From Geojedonia litorea (GTDB lineage Bacteria > Bacteroidota > Bacteroidia > Flavobacteriales > Flavobacteriaceae), in NCBI RefSeq assembly GCF_042654525.1, contig NZ_JBHSGP010000014.1:1464372-1528371 (forward strand): a stretch of 64,000 nt of DNA, given 5' to 3'. This document shows, piece after piece, positions 1 to 9,047 of the stretch. The notes beneath the pieces are model-generated. The model worked only from the letters and a program-made list of their open reading frames with translations. It searched no databases and was not told where the DNA came from. The translations under genes and the position numbers were made by a program. The first letter of the stretch is position 1. Every line of letters starts with the position of its first letter.

Positions 1-449
1 AGATGTAATTTCATCCCTTCATGCGAGGCTACAAACCCCAACCCTTCGTAGAATTTAATGGCATCGGGTCTTTTCTTGTCGGTAGTAAGTTGCAGCACAT
101 GTGCTTGCTTTTCTTTGGCGCGTTTAATAGCCCATTCCATCATGGTTTTGCCAATGCCAAGTCCTCTGTGGTCTTTTCTAATGCGAACCGCTTCAATTTG
201 GGCGCGAATACCGCCACGGTAGGTGAGGTATTGTATAAAGGACAACTGTAAGGTTCCAATGATTTCGGAAGTATCGTTTTCCACGACCATAAGTTCTTGG
301 TTGGGATCGGCATTGATTTTTTCAAAGGCCTTGAGATAAGATTGAGGTAAAGGGATTTGATAGTTTTCACGAGTCATGCCCAATTTGTCATCAGCCAGCA
401 GTTGAACTAGGATTGGAACATCGTTTAAAGTCGCTTTTCTAAAAATCAT
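1..449 (-). CDS. GNAT family N-acetyltransferase (partial, C-terminus off the window)
   Basis: Reading leftward from the ATG at 449-447, the frame stays open to the window edge and gives 149 residues, close to the usual length of a single GNAT domain, so only the last few residues should be missing. The acetyl-CoA binding motif A is visible as a V-R-x-x-x-x-RGLGIG stretch, followed by a helix and an LTTDKKRPDAIKFYEGLGF segment typical of the GNAT C-terminal half. The family transfers an acetyl group from acetyl-CoA to an amine. The substrate cannot be told from sequence. The DNA between this start and the next gene holds nothing recognisable. Confidence 0.85.
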   Translation of the reverse strand, partial: MIFRKATLNDVPILVQLLADDKLGMTRENYQIPLPQSYLKAFEKINADPNQELMVVENDTSEIIGTLQLSFIQYLTYRGGIRAQIEAVRIRKDHRGLGIGKTMMEWAIKRAKEKQAHVLQLTTDKKRPDAIKFYEGLGFVASHEGMKLH

Positions 450-519
450 TAGGTGTTGACAAGGTCGCTTGTGTATGCTCTAATATAACAATAATAACTA
501 AACCTGATAAACTAAGTCA

Positions 520-1752
520 CTAGCGCATCAAATTCTTCACACGCTGAAAAAGAGTAGGATGCGAATAGTGCATAAACACATATGCCGGATGTGGTGTTAG
601 GTTGCTCAGACTATTTTTTGAAAGTTTTTTTAAGGAACTCACCAAAGGTTCGGCCTTATAGGTGGTCTTGGCATAATCATCGGCCTGATATTCAAACTTG
701 CGGGAAAAATGGTTCATGACCAATCCGGTAAGTTCCGAAATAGGCGCGTATAGTAATCCAAAGGCAATCAAACCGACATGGAAACTAGGTGTAGCAACAC
801 CAAGGGCGTTCGATAATAAAGGGTTTGCAATAAATACCGATAGGATGTATAATGTAACGCCAGTAAGCAAGATAGAAGCTATCAAATTAAAAATAATATG
901 CTTCTTTTTATAATGTCCGACTTCATGGGCCAAAACCGCTACAATTTCATCTTCCTCCAAATCATTGATCAAAGTGTCGTAAAGGGTGACGCGCTTTTCA
1001 TTACCAAATCCAGAAAAGTAAGCATTAGCCTTGGTACTTCGTTTAGAACCGTCAATGACAAATATTTTGTCCAATTGAAACCCAACCGATTGAGCATAGG
1101 TTGATATCTTGTCGCGCAAACTACCGTTTTCTAGCGGGGTTTGTTTATTAAATAACGGGACAATAAGTCTGGAATAGAACATGTTCATGAACACTGTAAA
1201 TAGCGCGATGACACCCCAGGCATATAGCCAAAATTGTGATTGAGTGAGTTGGTAGATATAGATAATTAATGCCAAGATACTACCGCCTATAATAACCATC
1301 ATTACAAGGCCTTTGATTTTATCGAGGATAAAGGTTTTTATAGTAGTTTTGTTAAACCCGAAACGTTCTTCGATAACAAAAGTCTTATAATATGAAAATG
1401 GCGTATTGATGAGGTCACTACCCAGCATAATTATGCCAAAAAAGAGCAGTCCTACAACAACGGGATGGTCACTGTAACTTCGCGCAATTTGGTCTACATA
1501 ATCAAAACCGTCCAAGATTAAAAACCCTAAAGTGAGGGCTACAGAGAAGGCAGAGGTCCAGACCCCGAACTTGTAATTCACTTTTTTATAAGCCTGTGAA
1601 TTTTGATACTCTTCGGTCTCGTAAACATCTTGTAAAGCTTCAGGTATGGGGTCGTTAAAGTGCTTTGCGTTCAAGGCGTCAATAACTTTATCAACGATAA
1701 AATCGATACTTATGATGGCAATGATGATGTAAAAAAGAAGGGTGGAAGTCAT
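520..1752 (-). CDS. M48 family (Ste24/CAAX protease-like) membrane metallopeptidase
   Basis: A 410-residue integral membrane zinc protease. The zinc motif HEVGH is at residues 276-280 and the third ligand is probably Glu354 in the FEYQAD segment. These are the two hallmarks of the Ste24 branch of family M48. Several hydrophobic segments precede the zinc site (about 3-20, 66-82, 98-113, 146-168, 177-195) and two or three follow it, as in Ste24p. The length matches the family (about 410-430). In bacteria the natural substrates are mostly unknown; a role in membrane protein quality control is inference. The gene stands alone, upstream of a heptamer repeat array. Confidence 0.93.
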   Translation of the reverse strand: MTSTLLFYIIIAIISIDFIVDKVIDALNAKHFNDPIPEALQDVYETEEYQNSQAYKKVNYKFGVWTSAFSVALTLGFLILDGFDYVDQIARSYSDHPVVVGLLFFGIIMLGSDLINTPFSYYKTFVIEERFGFNKTTIKTFILDKIKGLVMMVIIGGSILALIIYIYQLTQSQFWLYAWGVIALFTVFMNMFYSRLIVPLFNKQTPLENGSLRDKISTYAQSVGFQLDKIFVIDGSKRSTKANAYFSGFGNEKRVTLYDTLINDLEEDEIVAVLAHEVGHYKKKHIIFNLIASILLTGVTLYILSVFIANPLLSNALGVATPSFHVGLIAFGLLYAPISELTGLVMNHFSRKFEYQADDYAKTTYKAEPLVSSLKKLSKNSLSNLTPHPAYVFMHYSHPTLFQRVKNLMR

Positions 1753-1767
1753 ATAAGTTATTTTTTT

Positions 1768-1809
1768 GGCTATTGGCTATTGGCTATTGGCTATTATCAA
1801 TTGTCAATT
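1768..1809. repeat. Heptamer tandem repeat array (GGCTATT x4 plus two variants)
   Basis: Four perfect head-to-tail copies of GGCTATT (1768-1795) are followed in the same 7-bp register by ATCAATT and GTCAATT. The array contains the stop codon of the RNA methyltransferase gene (1784-1786), so that protein's last residues are encoded by repeat DNA. Related heptamers occur at 22522-22563. Confidence 0.9.
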
Positions 1810-2596
1810 GTCTCTGCCTTATCGCTTCAAATATAAGGATTCCTGCAGCTACAGATACATTCATTGAATCGATTTCACCCTGCATAGGGATGATAATGTT
1901 TTGGGTGGATTGCTGTAGCCATTCATCGCTTAAACCCGTGGCTTCGGTTCCCACTACCAAAGCGGTTGGTCCCGTATAATCTTGCGAAGTATACACTTCT
2001 GAAGCTTGTAAAGAGGCACAGTACATGGCTATCTTATTAGTTTTTAAAAATGAAATAATCTCTGCAGTGCTTCCCATGGCGACAGGCTTGGTAAATACGC
2101 AACCCACACTAGAACGAATGATATTAGGATTATATAGATCGGTTTTCGGATTGGCTATCAATACGGCATCCACATTAGCCGCATCAGCAGTGCGAAGTAG
2201 TGCCCCTATATTGCCTGGTTTTTCAGGAGCTTCAGCTACCAATACTAAGGGCTGCTTTGAATGGAGTTGTAAGGTGTTTAGGTCATGGGATTTTGCTTGG
2301 GCTACGGCCAAAACACCTTCCGTAGTTTCTCTATGCGCTAATTTTTGATAGACTTCCTTTGAAATAGATACAAGGTCTATTTGCGGATGCATTAAATGGC
2401 TTAATTGAGCTTCTGAAATCAAATCGGGGCAAAACAATAGGGTTTCAAGAGTATAATCACTTTTGATAGCAAGACTAATTTCACGAAGGCCTTCAATAAT
2501 AAAAAGTCCACTTTTTCGGCGTTCACGCGATTTTTCCTTAAGCTGAACCAGCTGTTTTATATAGGAGTTTTGAGTACTTGAGATTTCCTTTAGCAT
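1784..2596 (-). CDS. TrmH/SpoU family RNA 2'-O-ribose methyltransferase
   Basis: A 270-residue protein of the SPOUT knot-fold class, which methylates ribose 2'-OH in rRNA or tRNA with S-adenosylmethionine. An N-terminal substrate-binding domain (about 1-100) precedes the catalytic domain, where all three SpoU motifs are visible: motif 1 EKPGNIGALLRTADA (about residues 124-138), motif 2 VVGTEATGLSDEW, and motif 3 IPMQGEIDSMNVSVA. Whether it modifies rRNA or tRNA, and which nucleotide, cannot be told. The extreme C-terminus (QLTIDNSQ) is encoded inside an intergenic-type heptamer array and is probably not functional sequence. A TAnnTTTG promoter element lies just upstream at 2605-2612. Confidence 0.92.
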   Translation of the reverse strand: MLKEISSTQNSYIKQLVQLKEKSRERRKSGLFIIEGLREISLAIKSDYTLETLLFCPDLISEAQLSHLMHPQIDLVSISKEVYQKLAHRETTEGVLAVAQAKSHDLNTLQLHSKQPLVLVAEAPEKPGNIGALLRTADAANVDAVLIANPKTDLYNPNIIRSSVGCVFTKPVAMGSTAEIISFLKTNKIAMYCASLQASEVYTSQDYTGPTALVVGTEATGLSDEWLQQSTQNIIIPMQGEIDSMNVSVAAGILIFEAIRQRQLTIDNSQ

Positions 2597-2604
2597 AGTA
2601 ATCG

Positions 2605-2612
2605 CAAAAGTA
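2605..2612 (-). promoter_or_regulatory. Probable -7 promoter element (TACTTTTG) of the SpoU methyltransferase gene
   Basis: On the minus strand the sequence TACTTTTG matches the Bacteroidota -7 consensus TAnnTTTG. It ends only 8 bases before the ATG (2596), so the predicted leader is very short. No clear TTG is seen at the expected -33 distance, so this is a moderate call. Confidence 0.5.
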
Positions 2613-2665
2613 AACGATTTGTTTGTAATTTACACGGCATGCTCCCGACAAAGGGCAGGAAACCT

Positions 2666-2700
2666 AAAAATCAAATACCAAATTCCAAAAAACAAAAAAT
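2666..2700. repeat. Degenerate heptamer array (AAAAATC/AAATACC/AAATTCC type)
   Basis: Five 7-bp units in register: AAAAATC, AAATACC, AAATTCC, AAAAAAC, AAAAAAT. The array lies directly upstream of the lipoprotein start at 2705 and belongs to the same 7-bp-period class as the arrays at 1768 and 22590. An open frame runs through it, but it is better read as non-coding leader. Confidence 0.65.
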
Positions 2701-2704
2701 CGAG

Positions 2705-3499
2705 ATGATGAAATTAAAAATTCTTTTACTGGCTAGTATATTAACACTTTCGGCTTGTAAAGACAAAACCGCTAAAGTTTTAGATTATCAAACTGAAGAT
2801 TTAGATGTGACCACAAGTATCTATCCAGAGGCGATGACTAAAGTGTTTGACGCTCATGGTGGTGTTGACCAATGGAAACAGATGAAGACCTTAACATTTA
2901 CAATGCCTAAAGAAACAGGCAATGAGATCACTACAACCGATCTAAAATCACGAAAGGCACATATTGACATGCCACATCATCAGCTAGGATTTGATGGTCA
3001 AGAAGTATGGTTACTGAATAAAGATACCTCTAAGTATGAAGGTAACCCTAGATTTTATTACAACCTTATGTTCTATTTCTATGCGATGCCTTTTGTTTTA
3101 AGCGATGATGGAATTATTTTCACTGATGTTGAGCCCTTGGTGGTAGACGGTACATCGCATCCAGGTATTAAAGTTAGTTATGAAAGCGGGGTAGGTGAAT
3201 CACCTGAAGATGAGTATATCCTCTATTATCATCCAGAAACTCACGCCATGACCTGGTTGGGTTATACGGTCACTTATTTTACCAAAGAAAAGAGCAAAGA
3301 ATTTCATTATATTAAATATGCCGATTGGCAAACTGTTAACGGATTGGTATTGCCAAAGACCTTAGAGTGGTACACGGTTGAGAATAATGTACCTACTACA
3401 ATTCGTAAAGCTGTGAACTTTACGGATGTGCAATTAGATGAGAAGGCATTAGATCCCGAAAGGTATGTCAAACCTGAAGATGCACAGGTTATAGAATAA
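2705..3499 (+). CDS. Lipoprotein, probable DUF6503 family
   Basis: The frame is open from 2639, but the first 22 codons cross a heptamer repeat array and look non-coding. From the ATG at 2705 the protein begins MMKLKILLLASILTLSAC, a clean lipoprotein signal peptide with the cysteine in an LSAC lipobox, so the mature protein (about 245 residues) should be membrane-anchored. The body has a K-V-F-D-AHGG-x-D-x-W start and many beta-type segments, resembling the flavobacterial DUF6503 family. That assignment is from memory of the N-terminal pattern. No enzymatic motif is seen. A strong hairpin terminator follows the stop. Confidence 0.75.
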   Translation: MMKLKILLLASILTLSACKDKTAKVLDYQTEDLDVTTSIYPEAMTKVFDAHGGVDQWKQMKTLTFTMPKETGNEITTTDLKSRKAHIDMPHHQLGFDGQEVWLLNKDTSKYEGNPRFYYNLMFYFYAMPFVLSDDGIIFTDVEPLVVDGTSHPGIKVSYESGVGESPEDEYILYYHPETHAMTWLGYTVTYFTKEKSKEFHYIKYADWQTVNGLVLPKTLEWYTVENNVPTTIRKAVNFTDVQLDEKALDPERYVKPEDAQVIE

Positions 3500-3500
3500 A

Positions 3501-3530
3501 AAAAGCGAGCCAAATGGCTCGCTTTTCTTT
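3501..3530. terminator. Bidirectional rho-independent terminator
   Basis: A perfect 12-bp inverted repeat (AAAAGCGAGCCA, 2-base centre, TGGCTCGCTTTT) followed by T-rich sequence. The A-tract on the left and T-tract on the right allow termination in both directions, serving the convergent lipoprotein gene (ending 3499) and amidohydrolase gene (ending 3534). Confidence 0.9.
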
Positions 3531-3533
3531 TTA

Positions 3534-4838
3534 TTACTTTTCTGATTTTACTTTATCCAAATACCGATGCCATAATTCAGTTTGGTGGGTTTCTAAACTC
3601 ACCAAGCGGCCATCAATAAAGGCATGTGTAACTTGATTGGTTCGCATATCTAAAGCATCACCTTCGCTAATAAATAGTGTGGCACTTTTACCTTGTGTTA
3701 AGCTACCATAAGCATCATCAATGCCTAATATTTTAGCCGGATTAAGCGTGATAAGCTGTAAAGCCTGCTCTTTGGTTAAACCGTGGGCCACTGTTGTCCC
3801 TGCATAAAATGGTAAGTTACGAGCATTCATACGTTCCATTTGTCCGCTTACTTGCAAAGCAACAGTAACGCCTTTATTAACAAGTAAGGTGGCCAATTTA
3901 TAAGGTTGGTCGTAATCGTCATCCTCGCGCTCTGGTCTGGAGTGCACACGTTGTAACAATACAGGAATGTTGTTTTGTTTTAGCTTGTCGGCCACTTTAT
4001 CGGCTTCATAACCACCAACTATTACCATATGTTTAATTCCGTTTTCCTTTGAAAAGTTAATGGCGTCTGTAATTCCTTTTTCATCTTCAACATGGATATA
4101 TAGCTTTTTAGAACCATCAAATATCCCTACAGTAGCTTTAAATGGGAGGTTCTTTACCGATTGATCGCCATTGGCATAGGCTTTACTTTGGTTAAAATAA
4201 TTATGAATTTCGGTCACCTGATCTTCATACTTATCGTTAATCTTTAAACCTGGATCTTCACCCATCCACCAACGACCTCTGGTAAAAGTGCTAGGCCAAT
4301 TCAAGTGAATGCCATCGTCAATCTTCACTGCTGAATCTTCCCAGTTCCATGCATCAAATTGAACAATCGATGAGGTTCCTGATATCACACCACCTCGTGG
4401 CGTGACCTGACCTAACAATACACCATTAGGACGCATAGACTCCACAACTTGAGATTCGGCGTTGTAAGCAATTAAACTTCTAATATGTGGGTTCCAATCA
4501 CCAAGTTCAGAGTCATCATCCGTGGCACGAACGGCATCAATTTCTACCAATCCTAAAGTAGTATTAGGCACAATGATACCTGGATATACGTGTTTGCCTT
4601 GGGCATTGATGACTTCCAATCCGGTCATATCTACGCGAACAACGGTAGCATCGGCAACCGTGGTTAATTTTCCGTCTTTAAAAATAATAAGACTATTCTC
4701 TATTACATTGCCGTCACCTATATGAGCCGTAGCCCCTGTAATGGCAATGTCCTTTGTTTGTTTTGGTGCAGGTGTTTGCTGTGCTATGGCTATGGAAGCA
4801 CACAACATCAGAACTGCTAATATTTTAAATCTTTTCAT
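3534..4838 (-). CDS. Secreted amidohydrolase-like protein lacking the metal-binding histidines
   Basis: A 434-residue protein with a signal peptide (MKRFKILAVLMLCASIAIA). The amidohydrolase/imidazolonepropionase-type fold is shown by the N-terminal small beta domain, the GKHVYPGIIV strand and the C-terminal LITLNPAKILGIDD segment. In active members, GxID is followed by HxH; here that position reads N92-T93-T94. The later ligand sites are also changed: VVGGYEADK stands where a histidine is expected, and VSGQ where NSD is expected. The protein is therefore probably not a metal-dependent hydrolase. The gene starts 11 bp after the stop of the larger amidohydrolase gene and is surely co-transcribed. 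A binding partner or scaffold role is inference. Confidence 0.85.
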   Translation of the reverse strand: MKRFKILAVLMLCASIAIAQQTPAPKQTKDIAITGATAHIGDGNVIENSLIIFKDGKLTTVADATVVRVDMTGLEVINAQGKHVYPGIIVPNTTLGLVEIDAVRATDDDSELGDWNPHIRSLIAYNAESQVVESMRPNGVLLGQVTPRGGVISGTSSIVQFDAWNWEDSAVKIDDGIHLNWPSTFTRGRWWMGEDPGLKINDKYEDQVTEIHNYFNQSKAYANGDQSVKNLPFKATVGIFDGSKKLYIHVEDEKGITDAINFSKENGIKHMVIVGGYEADKVADKLKQNNIPVLLQRVHSRPEREDDDYDQPYKLATLLVNKGVTVALQVSGQMERMNARNLPFYAGTTVAHGLTKEQALQLITLNPAKILGIDDAYGSLTQGKSATLFISEGDALDMRTNQVTHAFIDGRLVSLETHQTELWHRYLDKVKSEK

Positions 4839-4849
4839 CTGGTTTTAGT

Positions 4850-7825
4850 TTAGTTGTGGTCCATTGAATCACAGTGCAACAATTCTTTTTCCTTCTTCTT
4901 GATAGGCTGCGTTTTTAAGCCTTTGTTTTTGGCCTGCATCATTTGATTGATCAAATCGCTTTTTTCCTTTTGGATTTGAGTACGCATCATTTCGTCGCGT
5001 TTCAAATCAAAATAGGTAGCACCCTCAATAATGGTTTTCTCGGCTTTTGCGTAGATGGATAGCGGATGGTCTGTCCATAACACCACATCGGCATCTTTGC
5101 CTACTTTTATACTTCCTACACGATCATCGATATGTAATAATTTTGCAGGATTAAGTGTCACAAATTTCAAAGCATCTTCCTCACTAACACCACCATATTT
5201 TACGGTTTTACCGGCCTCTTGATTCAAGCGGCGAGACATTTCGGCGTCATCACTGTTGATGGCCACGGTAACACCAGCTTCGTGCATGATAGCAGCGTTA
5301 AAAGGAATGGCGTCTTTTACTTCGTATTTGTAAGACCACCAATCGCTAAAGGTTGACCCACCTACACCGTGCTCTTTCATTTTAGTAGCGACTTTATAAC
5401 CTTCTAAAATATGGGTAAAAGTGTTGATGTTGAAATTGAACTTATCTGCGACTTTCATCAACATATTAATCTCACTTTGCACATAGGAGTGGCAAGAGAT
5501 ATAACGCTCTTTATTCAGAATTTCGGCTAGTACATCTAGTTCAAGATCTCTGCGATACGGTTTGCCGCTTTTTTTAAGGGCATCATATTCTTTGGCTCTG
5601 TTGAAATAGTCGATGAACAATTGCTCAACACCCATTCTTGTTTGTGGGAATCGACTAAAGCTTTGCCAATTGGATTGCTTCACGTTTTCACCTAAAGCAA
5701 ACTTTATAAATTTAGGGCTGTTTTTGTAGATCAAATTATTGGTTGATTCACCCCATTTCAATTTGATGATGGCCGAACGTCCTCCAATTGGGTTAGCCGA
5801 ACCATGTAAAATTTGAATAGATGTGACACCACCTGCCAGATTACGGTAAACATCAATATCTTCATCGTCCAGAACATCTTCAATAGATACTTCGGCTGAA
5901 GAGTTCTGACCACCTTCATTTATAGATGAAGCCGCAATATGAGAATGCTCATCAATCACTCCCGCAGTAAGGTGTTTTCCAGTAGCATCAATAACCGTTG
6001 CGCTTCCGTCTGATAAATTCTTACCTACTTTGGCGATTTTACCATTTTTGATTAATACATCGGTGTTTTCTAGAATCCCTTCAGCTTCATTGGTCCAAAC
6101 GGTTGCGTTTTTAAAGAGCAAGGTTTCTTGTTTTGGCAATTCAGGCATTCCATAAGCCACATTAGGAAATGTTACAGGGACCACTGTTGGGGCATCTTCA
6201 TTTTTCTTTCTGTCTGCGCCTGATGATTTTGTCTCATCGTCTTTGGCTTCTTTACTAGCATAAAAGGAGAGTTCATCTCCATTTGGGAACAAGGCCTTAC
6301 CACTAAGGCTATTGGCTTGAGCTGTGTTAGCAACAATACGAATAAACTCTTGTTTGGTTGAGTCTTTGGTGGTCATGGCAATATTTAACCAGTCACCATC
6401 ATAAGACACTTTTGAACCTAAAGTTTTATCGTTACTTGTAATTTCTGCTTTTAGTTTACTCGACTCACCTTTTAGTGACATTTTATAGGATTCGCCTGCT
6501 AAACTAAAATTATAATCACCACTCACATCTTTGATGTTCATGTCTTCTATAATGGTTTGACGACCTTGTACCCAGTTTTCATAAAGGGTTGTTTTTTCGT
6601 CAAACACATCACCAGAAGTGATTAAGAAATTAGCATAGCTTCCATTTTTAAGGGTCCCAATAACATTAGACTTTCCTAATAACTGGGCTGGTATAGTAGT
6701 TAAAGCTTCCAAAGCTTTTTCTTTTGACAAACCATAAGAAATAGCCTTCATCAAATTAGCTTTAAATTCTTTAGCCGATTTTAAATCGTGCGTCGTTAAG
6801 GCAAATCGCACATTATTGTCGGCCAATACTTTTGGATTGGATGGCTTTTGGTTCCATGCTCTCATATCACTTAACGAAAGCTGCGCCGTTAAAAAGGCAT
6901 TATCAACATCGTAAGCGTCTGGAAAGTTAATGGGTAATATCAACGCGGCATTAGTAGCTTTAATTTCTCCAATACGCTCATATTCATCACCACCAGCTAA
7001 AATAACATATTGTATACCGTAGGCATCACCAACCTTGTCGGCTCTTAACACATTGGCACGACTGCCACCTTCAAAGATTTGAATAAGTGACTTGTTTTTA
7101 TTTAAGGCTTCAAGTGATAAATCCCTTGTTTTTGAATTGCCTTTCGCATACCAATCAGCATCGATGTACAACTGACGTAACAAGGCCATACTTCCCATTA
7201 CTGAAGAAGGGTACGATTGGTTTGAAGTAACACTTTTACTGAATGATAGGTATTGCGCTGAATGTGGATCAATAATTCTAGTCTCGTTGCCGTCTTCAGC
7301 ATTAAGTGCAACTAAAACGCCAGTTCCTCTTACAATACCATCTTGAATATGGGAGTTGACCACACCAAATCCTGCATTTAAAAGGTCTTTTGCCTTTTTG
7401 CTATCATAACTGAATTTTTCAGTGGCGCTGTTTTCGGGCATCACGTGATCGTTCCAATAGTAACCTGTACGACTGGCATCGTATTGGGCACTTCGTCCAC
7501 CACCTGGTTGACGTTTTGGCTTTTCAACACCAAAATCGGAATACATATCAATAAACGATGGGTAAATACTTTTCCCAGAAACATCAATAATATTAGAGTT
7601 TTTAGGAATCGTAACAGAAGCACCAGACGCCACAACTTTGCCATCCTTAATTAGCAAGGTACCTTTTTCGATAACTTGTGTAGGGCTGACATAAATTTTT
7701 GCATTTGTGAGGGCGGTGTAATTGGTGTTGGTAGTAACAACACCGTCATTTTTTGGGAAATATTCCTGTGCTAAAAGCGAAACGCTACACAGAAATAGGA
7801 GTGCAGTGACATAGTTTTTTATCAT
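4850..7825 (-). CDS. Secreted tandem amidohydrolase (one degenerate and one intact domain)
   Basis: The frame opens at 7879, but the ATG at 7825 begins a proper signal peptide (MIKNYVTALLFLCSVSLLAQ), giving 991 residues. Two amidohydrolase-fold halves are visible. In the first (about 30-430) the HxH site reads Y95-S-D97 and it looks inactive. In the second (about 570-990) the zinc ligands are intact: H627-S-H629, a possible carboxylated Lys716 in ALGENVK, His779, His805 and Asp859/860 in INSDD. The imidazolonepropionase-like subgroup includes peptidases and lactonases, so the substrate is open. It is the first gene of a two-gene operon with the degenerate 434-residue homologue. Confidence 0.88.
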   Translation of the reverse strand: MIKNYVTALLFLCSVSLLAQEYFPKNDGVVTTNTNYTALTNAKIYVSPTQVIEKGTLLIKDGKVVASGASVTIPKNSNIIDVSGKSIYPSFIDMYSDFGVEKPKRQPGGGRSAQYDASRTGYYWNDHVMPENSATEKFSYDSKKAKDLLNAGFGVVNSHIQDGIVRGTGVLVALNAEDGNETRIIDPHSAQYLSFSKSVTSNQSYPSSVMGSMALLRQLYIDADWYAKGNSKTRDLSLEALNKNKSLIQIFEGGSRANVLRADKVGDAYGIQYVILAGGDEYERIGEIKATNAALILPINFPDAYDVDNAFLTAQLSLSDMRAWNQKPSNPKVLADNNVRFALTTHDLKSAKEFKANLMKAISYGLSKEKALEALTTIPAQLLGKSNVIGTLKNGSYANFLITSGDVFDEKTTLYENWVQGRQTIIEDMNIKDVSGDYNFSLAGESYKMSLKGESSKLKAEITSNDKTLGSKVSYDGDWLNIAMTTKDSTKQEFIRIVANTAQANSLSGKALFPNGDELSFYASKEAKDDETKSSGADRKKNEDAPTVVPVTFPNVAYGMPELPKQETLLFKNATVWTNEAEGILENTDVLIKNGKIAKVGKNLSDGSATVIDATGKHLTAGVIDEHSHIAASSINEGGQNSSAEVSIEDVLDDEDIDVYRNLAGGVTSIQILHGSANPIGGRSAIIKLKWGESTNNLIYKNSPKFIKFALGENVKQSNWQSFSRFPQTRMGVEQLFIDYFNRAKEYDALKKSGKPYRRDLELDVLAEILNKERYISCHSYVQSEINMLMKVADKFNFNINTFTHILEGYKVATKMKEHGVGGSTFSDWWSYKYEVKDAIPFNAAIMHEAGVTVAINSDDAEMSRRLNQEAGKTVKYGGVSEEDALKFVTLNPAKLLHIDDRVGSIKVGKDADVVLWTDHPLSIYAKAEKTIIEGATYFDLKRDEMMRTQIQKEKSDLINQMMQAKNKGLKTQPIKKKEKELLHCDSMDHN

Positions 7826-7907
7826 TATATAGTAATGGTTATAATTAAGTTCTAAAGATAAAAATAACATATAAAGCAAATCGCCATTAAGAATATTTTA
7901 ACACTTC

Positions 7908-8975
7908 CTAAAGCGGATTTGTTTTAAAATAATTAACCCATAATGCCACGGCATAATTATAACTCTCTATGCCTTTAGCCTGATTGTTGGCTTTAAGGTA
8001 TGAATTGTACGAACTTTTAAAGGCCGGTTCTAAAGGATTTTCATAGGCATTCCAAAAGTCCCGAACTTCTCTAAAGTTTTTCTTTATACCTTCATTTATG
8101 GTTTTTGAAAGGCGCTCATAAGTTTCAGGATCAGTTTTATAGAGTTCATTTAAACAGTAATTAAGTGCGAACGTATATCCCGAATAGTTAAAATAGGGGT
8201 TCTTATGGTGCATGGCGGCCATACTGCCAATAAAGTTAGCTTCATTTTCGGCAGCATATCCCAGTTGATGTGCGGCTTCATGACTAGACGTAGTAGGATA
8301 TTTATAAGCGGGAAGCAGACCATCAATCTGGGCTTCATTAGTGAAGGGGTTGAGATAGCCCGAAAATCCCATATAAGTTAATTGTAAACTGTATATAGAT
8401 CGTTTTAGGCTTTGAGGCTGGTAGTCCAAATGTGGAAATGTTTTGGCTAGTTTATGGTAACCTTGAGGCACCATATCGAGCAACTCGGTTTTACTATAAG
8501 GGAATTCTACTTTGGTAGAATCATTACCTGTTAATGCAACCTGTATAGTATTAGATTTTGCAATTAATTGCGTGGTAAAAGTTACAAGTTCTTCGGTGTT
8601 ATAGACGTCATTAATTTGAAGCGATTTATGCAGGGGTAGGCGGTAATAGTTAATAGCCCAAAGCATATGGAATGCAAAGTAACCTATGGAAAATGCCGAC
8701 AGGATATCGAGACTAAAATTTTTAGTGTCCTTTAGAACACGCTTTCTGTTTAAAACAAACCATCTAATCACATAAACCGCAAGCAAAGTATACAAAATAT
8801 CACCCATTGAAAAAGGGAGCCACCCAAAGCTGTAACGCATCAATTTTGAAATAAAAACATACAAGCCGTTGCTATAATAACGCTCCACAAACTCCGGAAA
8901 GTTTGCCAAGACTTTGAGCATTATAATTTGAATCACAAATGAAAAGCCTATGATTAGTTTTTTGTTTTTCAGCAT
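7908..8975 (-). CDS. DUF3810 family membrane protein with HEXXH zinc motif
   Basis: A 355-residue protein with three N-terminal hydrophobic segments (about 7-25, 55-75, 90-110) and a long soluble C-terminal part. The motif H232-E-A-A-H236, followed by an E-N-E-A-N segment (about 243-247), resembles a gluzincin-type zinc protease site. The overall pattern fits DUF3810, a Bacteroidota family. Peptidase activity is inferred from the motif only. The gene stands between the amidohydrolase operon and pepD, with its own TAnnTTTG element at 8980-8987. Confidence 0.85.
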   Translation of the reverse strand: MLKNKKLIIGFSFVIQIIMLKVLANFPEFVERYYSNGLYVFISKLMRYSFGWLPFSMGDILYTLLAVYVIRWFVLNRKRVLKDTKNFSLDILSAFSIGYFAFHMLWAINYYRLPLHKSLQINDVYNTEELVTFTTQLIAKSNTIQVALTGNDSTKVEFPYSKTELLDMVPQGYHKLAKTFPHLDYQPQSLKRSIYSLQLTYMGFSGYLNPFTNEAQIDGLLPAYKYPTTSSHEAAHQLGYAAENEANFIGSMAAMHHKNPYFNYSGYTFALNYCLNELYKTDPETYERLSKTINEGIKKNFREVRDFWNAYENPLEPAFKSSYNSYLKANNQAKGIESYNYAVALWVNYFKTNPL

Positions 8976-8979
8976 AGCT

Positions 8980-8987
8980 CAAAAATA
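8980..8987 (-). promoter_or_regulatory. Probable -7 promoter element (TATTTTTG) of the DUF3810 gene
   Basis: On the minus strand TATTTTTG matches TAnnTTTG exactly and ends 4 bases before the ATG at 8975, implying a nearly leaderless transcript. No clear -33 TTG at 19 bp spacing was found. Confidence 0.45.
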
Positions 8988-9019
8988 GAAAATAGTTTCA
9001 TTATACTTGGTTGAATAAT

Positions 9020-9027
9020 TACCTTTG
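9020..9027 (+). promoter_or_regulatory. Probable -7 promoter element (TACCTTTG) of pepD
   Basis: TACCTTTG matches the Bacteroidota TAnnTTTG consensus and lies 20 bases before the pepD ATG (9048). A TTT rather than TTG is found near the -33 position. Confidence 0.5.
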
Positions 9028-9047
9028 TGCCCTAAACCTTGAAAACT

